A stretch of DNA of 12,131 nucleotides from the NCBI GenBank assembly GCA_035705985.1, contig DASSVP010000217.1:1-12131 (forward strand). Reading direction: 5' to 3'. The DNA comes from JACVRW01 sp035705985 (GTDB lineage: Bacteria; Actinomycetota; Thermoleophilia; Solirubrobacterales; Thermoleophilaceae). The position numbers and the translations under genes are program-made. This document shows positions 1-5,859 of the stretch, piece by piece (the first letter of the stretch is position 1; every line of letters starts with the position of its first letter). The notes beneath the pieces were generated by a model. It was not told the DNA's origin and ran no database searches. It saw only the letters and a program-made list of their open reading frames with translations.

Positions 1-548
1 AGCTCATGGCGCTCGATCTCCGGGCCGTAGCGCCCCAGCTCGAGCTCCTCGAGGCCGTCCGGCACCTCGATCGACACCTGCGGGTTGCCCACCTGGACGA
101 ACTGGAACGCGAACTCGCGGCCGCCCGACGTGAGCGAGCCCGCGCCGTCCTCGCTCCCGCTCGGGAAGTCCGGCTCGGCGCGCAGGCGGACGCGCCCGAT
201 GTCCATGGTGCACAGGTCGCCCTCGATGCGCGGGCGGATCTCGCCGGCTGCGGTGCGCACCGAGAACGAGTCGTGCTCGGTCCATCCGTTGCGGCGCAGG
301 TACATCACGGCTTGGCGCACGCCGTTGCCCGACAGCTCGGCCTCCGAGCCGTCCGGGTTGTAGATGCGGATCTCCGCGACGAAGCCGCGCTCGCCCGTCT
401 CGCTGAGAAGCACGATGCCGTCCGAGCCGACTCCCGTGCGCGGCGCGCAGATCAGGCGCACGCGCGCAGGCGTCAGCTCGAACGGCAGCTCGCGTTCCTC
501 GACGATCACGTAGTCGTTGCCCAGCGCCTGCCACTTCTCGAAGCGCAC
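1..548 (-). CDS. dapF: Diaminopimelate epimerase DapF, N-terminal part (C-terminus beyond window)
   Basis: DapF interconverts LL- and meso-diaminopimelate in the cytoplasm, supplying the lysine and peptidoglycan pathway. About 182 residues are present. The start is typical of the family: FEKWQALGNDYVIV (residues 3-16), with Asn11 of the GND motif. GVGSDGI follows at 39-45, YNPDGSEAEL at 63-72, then SGNGVR at 73-78, and GNPQVSIEVPD further on. The substrate-binding Asn64 is kept. The oddity is residue 73: in E. coli DapF this position is the catalytic Cys73 of CGNG, and here it is Ser (codon TCG). Residue 79, Cys in E. coli, is Gln. The second catalytic Cys (GSGACA region) lies outside the window. 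The start chosen is GTG at 548, because an in-frame TAG lies 21 bases upstream; no clear Shine-Dalgarno is seen. It begins 18 bases after the AHSA1 gene, so co-transcription is likely. Confidence 0.93.
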   Translation of the reverse strand, partial: MRFEKWQALGNDYVIVEERELPFELTPARVRLICAPRTGVGSDGIVLLSETGERGFVAEIRIYNPDGSEAELSGNGVRQAVMYLRRNGWTEHDSFSVRTAAGEIRPRIEGDLCTMDIGRVRLRAEPDFPSGSEDGAGSLTSGGREFAFQFVQVGNPQVSIEVPDGLEELELGRYGPEIERHE

Positions 549-566
549 GGCGCGGGACTCTAGGGA

Positions 567-1028
567 CTACGTCATTCCATCCAGCCAGGGGTCGCGGCCG
601 GGGTCGCCGCCCTGCGCGGCCGTCTGGAGCCGCGGCAGGTAGTGGTCCCAGCCGTGGCCGTGGCGCTGCACGGCGTCCTCGTTCGGCAGGCCGCTGTGCC
701 GGAACCGGACCATCGTACCGTCGCCTTCGGGCACCAGCTCGATCTCCACCGTGCTCGACCCCGGCGGCACGCCCACGACCGTGCCGGGATCCCAACCCCA
801 GGTGAACACGAGCCTGCGCGGCGGGTCCAGTTCGACGAACTCGCCGACGGCCGTCTCGTTCACCACCTTCACGCGGTACTCGCCCCCCGGACGGGGGTCG
901 AAGAACGCCTCCTGCCCCATCCAGCGCGGGGCCTTCATCGGGTCCACGAGAAAGTCCCAGATCGTCTCCGGGCTCGCGGCGATCGAGATCTCGCGCTCGA
1001 TTGCCGTGGTCTCAGCTGTCACGTCCAT
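567..1028 (-). CDS. SRPBCC / AHSA1-type START-like protein
   Basis: A 153-residue cytoplasmic protein filled by one AHSA1-type SRPBCC domain (a START-like hydrophobic ligand cavity). The N-terminus EREISIAASPETIWDFLVDP (12-31) is the usual first strand and helix. It is followed by W36-M-G, a PGGEYRV strand near 48-54, and VGEFVELDPPRRLVFTWGW (61-79), the family's central hairpin. The C-terminal helix GHGWDHYLPRLQ is also typical. The ATG at 1028 follows a purine-rich GGAAGAAGG. The gene overlaps the ArsR reading frame by 17 bases, so translation is probably coupled. ArsR plus AHSA1 pairs are common in Actinobacteria. The ligand cannot be predicted from sequence, and such proteins are usually annotated only by fold. 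Family assignment is firm; function is unknown. Confidence 0.9.
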   Translation of the reverse strand: MDVTAETTAIEREISIAASPETIWDFLVDPMKAPRWMGQEAFFDPRPGGEYRVKVVNETAVGEFVELDPPRRLVFTWGWDPGTVVGVPPGSSTVEIELVPEGDGTMVRFRHSGLPNEDAVQRHGHGWDHYLPRLQTAAQGGDPGRDPWLDGMT

Positions 1029-1332
1029 CCTTCTTCCTTTCCTCGGCTTCTGCCTCGCGCTTGAGCGCCCCGAGCCGCTCGTCCCAGAACTCCTCGAGGA
1101 ACTCCCTGATCGGCAGGAGGCCCTCGGGCCGTGCCCGGTACAGGCGTCTCGTGCCGTTGCGCCGCTCCTCCACTAGCCCCGCCTCCTTCAAGACGGTCAG
1201 GTGCTGCGACACGGCCGGCCTGGTCACGTCGAAATGCGCCGCTATCGCGCCCGCGGAGAGCTCGTCGTCACGGACGAGCGACAGGATCTGGCGGCGGTGC
1301 GGCGCGACGATCGCCTTCAGGGCGGCTTCCAT
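1012..1332 (-). CDS. ArsR-family winged-helix transcriptional regulator
   Basis: A 106-residue DNA-binding repressor-type protein. Residues 1-20 (MEAALKAIVAPHRRQILSLV) are the typical first helix of the family. A helix-turn-helix follows, ELSAGAIAAHFDVTRPAVSQ (24-43), then HLTVLKEAGLVEERRNGTRR (44-63) for the recognition-helix end and wing. The C-terminal helix PIREFLEEFWDERLGAL and a charged tail follow. No CxC metal site of the ArsR/SmtB kind is seen, so this belongs to the non-metal group often paired with AHSA1 proteins. It is first in a likely operon with the AHSA1 gene (17-base overlap) and dapF. No Shine-Dalgarno precedes the ATG, and the predicted transcription start is within a few bases of it, suggesting leaderless translation. 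A palindrome over the promoter suggests self-repression (inference). Confidence 0.92.
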   Translation of the reverse strand: MEAALKAIVAPHRRQILSLVRDDELSAGAIAAHFDVTRPAVSQHLTVLKEAGLVEERRNGTRRLYRARPEGLLPIREFLEEFWDERLGALKREAEAEERKKDGRDS

Positions 1333-1342
1333 TGCCGGCTAT

Positions 1343-1371
1343 ATGTAAGCAGGAACTAACGTAAGTGTCAA
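1343..1371 (-). promoter_or_regulatory. Putative promoter of the ArsR-AHSA1-dapF operon
   Basis: Read on the minus strand, a perfect TTGACA (1371 to 1366) is followed after 17 bases by TTACAT (1348 to 1343), a moderate -10 match; the TACATA one base further on is an equal alternative. A transcription start about 7 bases on falls almost at the ATG (1332), so the message would be leaderless or nearly so, which fits the absence of a Shine-Dalgarno. The stretch 1340-1385 is conspicuously AT-rich for this window. Confidence 0.6.
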
Positions 1372-1375
1372 CTTA
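1362..1375. promoter_or_regulatory. Palindromic operator candidate for the ArsR-type repressor
   Basis: TAAGT-GTCA-ACTTA is a perfect 5+5 inverted repeat with a 4-base centre. It covers the TTGACA -35 box of the minus-strand promoter and lies in the 63-base spacer between the divergent repressor and TfoX-like genes. Position and symmetry fit an ArsR-family operator controlling both directions. A GTAAG half-site recurs 16 bases away, at 1345-1349. Binding is inferred. Confidence 0.5.
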
Positions 1376-1383
1376 ACCTTTGA

Positions 1384-1389
1384 TACGGT
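1384..1389 (+). promoter_or_regulatory. Possible -10 element for the TfoX-like gene
   Basis: TACGGT fits the loose actinobacterial TAnnnT -10 pattern and lies 6 bases before the ATG at 1396, which would give a leaderless transcript. No convincing -35 box is seen at the right distance. GGTGGG at 1387-1392 could instead act as a weak ribosome binding site. Tentative. Confidence 0.25.
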
Positions 1390-1395
1390 GGGCCC

Positions 1396-1728
1396 ATGGC
1401 ATTCGACGAGGGTCTGGCGGAGCGGGTCCGGGCGCTGCTCGACGAGCGCGCCGACGTCCAGGACAGGCGCATGTTCGGCGGGATCGCCTTCCTCGTCGCG
1501 GGCAACATGGCCTGCGGCGTGATGCGCGACGAGCTGATGGTCCGCGTGGGAGCGGACAGCGCCGCCACCGTGATCACATCCGAGGACGGCGCCCGCGCCA
1601 TGGACATGAAGGGACGCCCCATGCGCGGCTGGGTCCTCGTCGCACCCGAGGCCACCGCCGACGACGGCGACCTCGGACGCTGGGTCAGGCGGGGCGAGGC
1701 CTACGCGGCCTCGCTCCCGCAGAAGTGA
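1396..1728 (+). CDS. TfoX/Sxy N-terminal domain protein
   Basis: A 110-residue protein consisting of a single TfoX N-terminal domain. The hallmark is RRMFGGIAFLVAGNMACGVM (24-43), matching the family's MFGG...F...GNM.CGV core. DELMVRVG (45-52) follows, then the MDMKGRPMRGWVLV strand (residues 70-83) and a C-terminal helix with WVRRGEAYAASLP. The C-terminal TfoX domain of the enterobacterial competence regulator is absent; stand-alone N-domains of this size are widespread and mostly uncharacterised, so a competence role should not be assumed. The gene diverges from the ArsR gene across 63 bases. Its TGA abuts the stop codon of the converging penicillin-acylase homologue with no spacer. Confidence 0.88.
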   Translation: MAFDEGLAERVRALLDERADVQDRRMFGGIAFLVAGNMACGVMRDELMVRVGADSAATVITSEDGARAMDMKGRPMRGWVLVAPEATADDGDLGRWVRRGEAYAASLPQK

Positions 1729-4164
1729 TCAGCGGTGGCCTGAGAACTCGATGACCTGCTGGATGCCGGTCGGCCGGTTCGTGTAGCGGAGCGTGTAGGG
1801 CAGCAGGCCGGGCAGGAACGGGATCCGCTCCGCGTTCGCGTCGGCGCGCCAGGCTGCCGGGTCGCTGCCCCTCCCAGCCGTCTCCAGCTCCACGCCGGTC
1901 GCCTCGAGCGCCGCCCATAGCGCCGCGCGGCAGACGTTCACGTCCCCGTTTCCGCAGTAGCGGTTCGCGAACGGGCCGCGGACCGGCTCGCCCATCAGCG
2001 TGCGGAGGTCCTTGCTCAAATAGGTGAACCAGCCCGAGCTCTGGCCGTCCGGCGGGCCGTTGAAGCGGCGGTGAAGCGTGCTCGCCAACTGGTCCGCCAG
2101 CGGCTTGCCCAGCACCGGCGTCATCGCGGCGTCGGTGAGCCGCGTCCACGAGGCGTCGAGGATCGCCGCGCCCGGATGGTCGATGTTGCCGTCGAGGTCG
2201 CGGTCTAGGCGGCTCCCGCCCTGGGCGCGCCAGTCCTCGAGGAGCTCGAGCATCCGGCTGGCACGTGCGCTGGGCGGCGTGCCGCCCTTGAGCAGCCGCG
2301 CGAGCAGCGGCACGAACTTCATCACGCGGATGTCCTGGGTGGCCGCCGCGTTCATCGCGCCGGTCAGCGTCGCGAGCGTGTGCCTGCGCCGCTTCGAGGT
2401 GTTGTCGTTCAGCAGCTGCACCCGCTGGATCGGCCCGTACGCCCACTGGTCATCCGCGGCGGGGAAGCCTCGCGCCGGGCTGTTGTTCCAGTTGTTCATC
2501 ACGCCGCTCGAGAGGATCGCCCTAGGGTTCGTCCGCGCGCTGTGGAAGCCGCGCCACTCGAACCCGCCCCGGCCATCGGTAGGCAGTCCGGAGTCCACTC
2601 CGGCCGCGCGCCGCGGCAGCCGGCCGGTGGTGATGTTCGCCACCTGGTTCGCGTCCGCGTAGAACGTGTTGAACGTTTGAGGCGACGTCGCCGCGACCCT
2701 GATGAACTCGCGCGCGTTCCGCACGCGCCCGCGCGTGAGGCGCTGGAAGATCAGCACGTCCACCGCGTCGAGCAGGTAGCTCGAGCGCTTGCGGGAGATC
2801 GCCACACGGCGGCCGTCCACGGTGGCGTAGCCCACCACCGGCCCGTGGACCGTGCGGTTGAAGCTCACCGGCTGCTCGTCGAGCGTGCCGGCGTCGAAGC
2901 GGCTCATGGCGCGGCACTGGCCGCGGTAGACGTACTTCGTGTCGCTGCCGTCGCAGAGCGTCTCGACGAAGATGTCGACGATGTCCGCGCCCGCCGAGGT
3001 GAGCGTCCAGACGAAGTCCTCGCGCCGCCCGATCAGTATGTAGCCCGGGAACGGCACGGACGTCGCTCCGCGCGCCCTCCAGCCCGGCCCCCGGAGGTCC
3101 ATCTCGAGGGTCAGCCCGGGATAGAAATGGCCGATCTGCGGGCCGCCCACGAACAGCGGGTGCCCGGAGCGCGACCGCTTGCCCGCCACCATCAGCACGT
3201 TGCTCGCTGGACGCCTGAACTCCCCGTCCACCGCCGCGGACGCGGCCGCGCCCGGCGTGGCCACCGGTTCGTACGAGCCGTTGTCGAGCACGACGTTGCC
3301 GGTCCTCTGCGCCGGCAGCGGCGCGTACGGGAAGCGGCCGCGGATCGACACGGGCGTCTCCGGGTCGAGTCGCTGGCGGAGGTCGTTCCAGACGGAGAAG
3401 CCCCTGTCCGCGCCGAGCGAGTCCTGGAGCCCGTCGAGCATCTCGGCGGCGTCCACCTCGTCGCCCCCGCCCTCGCCGAACAGCTCGCTCTTGATCGCGT
3501 TCAGCGCGATCACGTCGCGGATGGTCCAGCGCGCGTAGGGCTTGTTCTTCGCCCGGTAGAACGCGTTGATCCCCTTGACGTACACGCGCATGTCATGGAT
3601 CAGCCGGCGGCCGCGCCGGCCGTATCTGCGCAGCTTCCCGATCTCCTTGCTGACCTCGCGCTCGGCCTGCGCGCTCGGCCTGAACTGCTTCAAACCGATG
3701 ATCAGCCCGATGGCGCTGATGTTCGGCACGTCGAGGACCGCCACCCGGGCGTTGAAGCGCGCCTGCTCGAGCAACAGCTCGCGGTCGCGCGCGACGGCCC
3801 AGCCGGCGCCCCAGGTCACGTCGTCGTTCGTGCGGCCGCGGATGTGCGGCACGTTGTGCTTGTCGCGCAGGATCGTGACGCCCCTGCGCGGGACCCGCTC
3901 GCGGCGCATCCGGCCCTGTCCCTTCGTCCCGAGCTTCTCCGACTTGAAGTAGCGCCGCAGGTCGCGGTTCGTGACGTCGTCGAAGAGCGGTGTGAGCGCG
4001 TCGTACATCCGCGCCTGGTCGTCCGCCTTCGGGGACAGCGGCACGGAGCCGTACTGGCCGGACGGGATGATGTTCAGCGCCGTGCTCGCGAAATCGCGTA
4101 CGGCGTACGAGGGGGCGACGGCAACAAAAAAGGCCATCATGGCCAGTAGGGCGGTGCGCTTCAC
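1729..4164 (-). CDS. Secreted penicillin acylase family protein (Ntn hydrolase)
   Basis: An 811-residue precursor of the penicillin amidase / acyl-homoserine-lactone acylase family, which cleaves amide bonds after self-processing to expose an N-terminal Ser. Residues 1-21 form a signal peptide (KR, hydrophobic core, PSYA end), so it is exported. VTILRDKHNVPHIRG (96-110) and the WGAGWAVARDRELLLEQARF stretch (118-137) belong to the alpha chain. The nucleophile is Ser321 in ASNVLMVAGKRS, followed by GGPQIGHFYPG (340-350). ADIVDIF (393-399) matches the calcium-binding stretch of E. coli penicillin G acylase. NWNNSP (558-563) supplies the oxyanion Asn; Asn561 is the 241st residue counting from the nucleophile, the same numbering as in E. 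coli. A DRDLDGNID loop (655-663) is also present. The GTG start at 4164 has a strong GGAGGAGG and overlaps the miaA stop by 4 bases, indicating coupling. The substrate is unknown. Confidence 0.92.
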   Translation of the reverse strand: MKRTALLAMMAFFVAVAPSYAVRDFASTALNIIPSGQYGSVPLSPKADDQARMYDALTPLFDDVTNRDLRRYFKSEKLGTKGQGRMRRERVPRRGVTILRDKHNVPHIRGRTNDDVTWGAGWAVARDRELLLEQARFNARVAVLDVPNISAIGLIIGLKQFRPSAQAEREVSKEIGKLRRYGRRGRRLIHDMRVYVKGINAFYRAKNKPYARWTIRDVIALNAIKSELFGEGGGDEVDAAEMLDGLQDSLGADRGFSVWNDLRQRLDPETPVSIRGRFPYAPLPAQRTGNVVLDNGSYEPVATPGAAASAAVDGEFRRPASNVLMVAGKRSRSGHPLFVGGPQIGHFYPGLTLEMDLRGPGWRARGATSVPFPGYILIGRREDFVWTLTSAGADIVDIFVETLCDGSDTKYVYRGQCRAMSRFDAGTLDEQPVSFNRTVHGPVVGYATVDGRRVAISRKRSSYLLDAVDVLIFQRLTRGRVRNAREFIRVAATSPQTFNTFYADANQVANITTGRLPRRAAGVDSGLPTDGRGGFEWRGFHSARTNPRAILSSGVMNNWNNSPARGFPAADDQWAYGPIQRVQLLNDNTSKRRRHTLATLTGAMNAAATQDIRVMKFVPLLARLLKGGTPPSARASRMLELLEDWRAQGGSRLDRDLDGNIDHPGAAILDASWTRLTDAAMTPVLGKPLADQLASTLHRRFNGPPDGQSSGWFTYLSKDLRTLMGEPVRGPFANRYCGNGDVNVCRAALWAALEATGVELETAGRGSDPAAWRADANAERIPFLPGLLPYTLRYTNRPTGIQQVIEFSGHR

Positions 4165-5057
4165 GAGTCCTCCTCCAGGATCTGGAGAGACCCTACATCC
4201 GCATCGGACATACGAATACCCCGGAGACGCCGCATCCAGGTGAGCTGGCGCTTGGCGTAGTTGCGCGTACGCCGCTTCATCGCGTCCACATCGCCGCGCA
4301 GGAGCTCCTCGAAGCCGAGCGCCTTGCGAGCCGTGACGGACGCACCGGCGGCATCGGCGCGGCGGACCTCCTCCTCCGCGCCCGCCGCGACCATCGCGTC
4401 CACGCGCGCGTCGATCCGCTCGTAGAGGCGCTCGCGGTCCATCGTCAGCCCGCGCAGCAGCGTCGGGCGTCGCAGCTCCGCGGTCCACAGCCGTGAGGCG
4501 GCACCCGTCGGCGCCGGGTCCTCCCCCATCTCGAGCAGCTCGAGCGAGCGCACCACGCGCGTGCGGTCCGTCGGCTTCACCGCCGCGGCGGCAGCCGGCG
4601 CGCGCTCCGCGAGCTCGGCGTGAAGCGCCTCCGGCCCGCGCCGCTCCAGCGCGGCCACGATCCGCTCGCGCACGCCGGGCGGCGGCGGCGGTCGCAGCTC
4701 GAGGTCGGTGAGCGCCGCCTGCAGGTAGAGGCCCGTGCCGCCTACGACGATCGGCCTGCGGCCGGCATCGAGGAGCGCGTCGATCTCCGCGTGCGCGAGC
4801 GCCGCGAACTGCCCGGCGGAGAACGTCTCGGTCACCGGCACGAACGAGAGCAGCCGGTGCTCGAGCCGCTCCTGCTCGGCCGGCGTGGCGGCGCCGGTGA
4901 GGATCTCGAGGCCGCGGTACACCTGCAGCGCGTCGGCGGACACCGCCACCGGGTCCTCGCCCCGGGAGCGCAGGCGGTCGGCCAGCTCGATCGCCGCGGC
5001 CGTCTTGCCCACGCCCGTCGGGCCGAAGATCGCGATGACGCCTTCCGGGACGGCCAC
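4161..5057 (-). CDS. miaA: tRNA dimethylallyltransferase MiaA
   Basis: MiaA transfers the dimethylallyl group to N6 of A37 in tRNAs reading UNN codons, the first step before MiaB-dependent methylthiolation. The protein has 298 residues, the usual length. A P-loop GPTGVGKT spans 12-19. SADALQVYRGLEILTG (40-55) corresponds to the SADSxQVYRGxDIGT signature, where the Asp is the catalytic base. VVGGTGLYLQA lies at 104-114, RTRVVRSLELLEMG (166-179) follows, and the C-terminal RNYAKRQLTWMRR (265-277) is the RRYAKRQxTW tRNA-contact motif. The GTG start at 5057 is chosen because the P-loop sits at the normal distance from it and upstream codons would run into the divergent lipoprotein gene. No Shine-Dalgarno is visible. 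The stop overlaps the acylase start (GTGA). Neighbouring miaB on the same strand fits the pathway, although 3 kb of plus-strand genes separate them. Confidence 0.96.
   Translation of the reverse strand: MAVPEGVIAIFGPTGVGKTAAAIELADRLRSRGEDPVAVSADALQVYRGLEILTGAATPAEQERLEHRLLSFVPVTETFSAGQFAALAHAEIDALLDAGRRPIVVGGTGLYLQAALTDLELRPPPPPGVRERIVAALERRGPEALHAELAERAPAAAAAVKPTDRTRVVRSLELLEMGEDPAPTGAASRLWTAELRRPTLLRGLTMDRERLYERIDARVDAMVAAGAEEEVRRADAAGASVTARKALGFEELLRGDVDAMKRRTRNYAKRQLTWMRRLRGIRMSDADVGSLQILEEDS
4169..4176 (-). promoter_or_regulatory. Strong ribosome binding site of the acylase gene, inside miaA
   Basis: GGAGGAGG lies 4 bases before the GTG start at 4164, within the last codons of miaA. It decides the start: the reading frame stays open for over 1 kb upstream, but only this GTG has a ribosome binding site and is followed by a clean signal peptide. 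Confidence 0.85.
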
Positions 5058-5077
5058 GATCGCTAGTAATACCGCTC
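5058..5077. promoter_or_regulatory. 20-base divergent promoter between miaA and the lipoprotein gene
   Basis: Only 20 bases separate the two GTG starts. The AT-rich core TAGTAATAC (5064-5072) offers a -10-like box in both directions: TAATAC (5067-5072) rightwards and TATTAC (5071 to 5066) leftwards. Each ends 5 to 8 bases before its GTG, so both messages would be leaderless; neither gene has a Shine-Dalgarno. Any -35 boxes must lie inside the opposite gene; none matches TTGACA well. Confidence 0.5.
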
Positions 5078-5800
5078 GTGCGCGCCGGTGCCCTGATCGC
5101 CCTTGCCGTTCTGTGCTCCCTCGCGGGCTGCCAGGAGTCGGGCTTCGACGAGGCCCGCGAGACGCAGCGCCCCCTGAAGGTGCAGCACGCGATGAACATG
5201 CTGGAGGGCACCAAGGTGCCCGGGGTCGCCGAGCGGCCGATGACGCTGGACCCCTCCGCCCTCGGCGACACACTCGCGCTCGGAGTCGAGCCCGTCCGGG
5301 CGGCGCTGCCCGGTGGGCGCGTACCCGACTATCTGCGCGAGGAGGCCGCCGGGGTCGAGATTGTCGCGCCGCTGACCGACCTCGACCTCGCCGCGACGGA
5401 CGCCGCAGAGCCGGACCTGATCCTCGGCTCCAAGGAGGACCAGGAGGAGCTGTACGAAGACCTGAGCCGGATCGCCCCCACCGTGATGACGGAGGGCGAC
5501 AACTGGAAGCTGAACCTGCGCCTCCACGGCGAGGCTCTCGGCCGCACGAACGACGCCGAGCGGCTCCTGATCGACTGGGACAACCGGGCGGCCGCTGTAC
5601 GCAGGCGGCTTGGCGCCCATGAGGCCGTCTCTCTCCCCGGCCACGTGACGCCCTTCGCGGCTCAGGTGCTTACGGACCTCGGCCTGAAGGCGGCCACCGG
5701 CGACGCCGGTGACCTGCACGTGGACGGCGGTCCCGAGTGGACCGATGGCGGCGTGCTCGCTGCCCGCGCGGCCCTCGAGGACGTGGCTGCAGAACTCTAG
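5078..5800 (+). CDS. FecB/TroA-like ABC transporter substrate-binding lipoprotein, shortened second lobe
   Basis: A 240-residue lipoprotein. The signal peptide ends in the lipobox LAGC with Cys18, so it would be lipid-anchored outside the membrane. Residues 37-75 (HAMNMLEG..., TLDPSALGDTLALGVEPVRA) resemble the first lobe of iron-siderophore/periplasmic binding proteins. EIVAPLTDLDLAATDAAEPD (94-113) follows, then DLILGSKEDQEELYEDLSRI with APTV, the family's ligand-cleft edge. NWKLNLRLHGEALGR (142-156) is the linking helix. After AQVLTDLGLKAAT (195-207) the protein jumps almost directly to a C-terminal WTDGGVLAARAALEDVAAEL (221-240), so most of the second lobe's core seems missing compared with the usual length of about 300. 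No permease or ATPase gene is adjacent, so an orphan binding or sensory role is possible. The GTG start lacks a Shine-Dalgarno but fits a leaderless message. Confidence 0.78.
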   Translation: MRAGALIALAVLCSLAGCQESGFDEARETQRPLKVQHAMNMLEGTKVPGVAERPMTLDPSALGDTLALGVEPVRAALPGGRVPDYLREEAAGVEIVAPLTDLDLAATDAAEPDLILGSKEDQEELYEDLSRIAPTVMTEGDNWKLNLRLHGEALGRTNDAERLLIDWDNRAAAVRRRLGAHEAVSLPGHVTPFAAQVLTDLGLKAATGDAGDLHVDGGPEWTDGGVLAARAALEDVAAEL

Positions 5801-5829
5801 GCAGTTCGCTGCCCGCCCCTATGGGAGCA

Positions 5830-5855
5830 CCCCCTTTTGGCCGATCACAAGGGGG
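5830..5855 (+). promoter_or_regulatory. Hairpin covering the ribosome binding site of the GGDEF-like gene
   Basis: CCCCCTT (5830-5836) pairs perfectly with AAGGGGG (5849-5855) around a 12-base loop. The right arm is the ribosome binding site of the gene starting at 5860, so folding would hide it. GGG at 5823-5825 could compete for the same C-run, giving two alternative folds. The hairpin has no T-run after it, so it does not look like an intrinsic terminator of the upstream lipoprotein gene. Regulation by this fold is inference. Confidence 0.5.
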
Positions 5856-5859
5856 AACC

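Noticed and set aside
2380..4149. A 589-codon open frame on the plus strand opposite the acylase gene
   Set aside because: Its composition is Arg/Ala/Val/His-rich as expected from reading GC-rich codons backwards, it shows no domain, and the minus strand encodes a clear penicillin acylase with all motifs.
4165..5271. N-terminal extension of the acylase through the miaA region
   Set aside because: The frame is open only because of high GC. The residues are Arg/Gly/Ala-rich without family similarity, whereas GTG 4164 has a strong ribosome binding site and begins a signal peptide.
5058..5273. Upstream extension of miaA to about 370 residues
   Set aside because: The MiaA P-loop already sits at its normal distance from the GTG at 5057, and the extension would overlap the divergent lipoprotein gene and its signal peptide.
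5823..5859. c-di-GMP riboswitch ahead of the GGDEF-like gene
   Set aside because: GAGCACCCC only faintly recalls GEMM-I. The 59-base gap is too short for the aptamer and the conserved GCACAGGGCAAACC core is absent.
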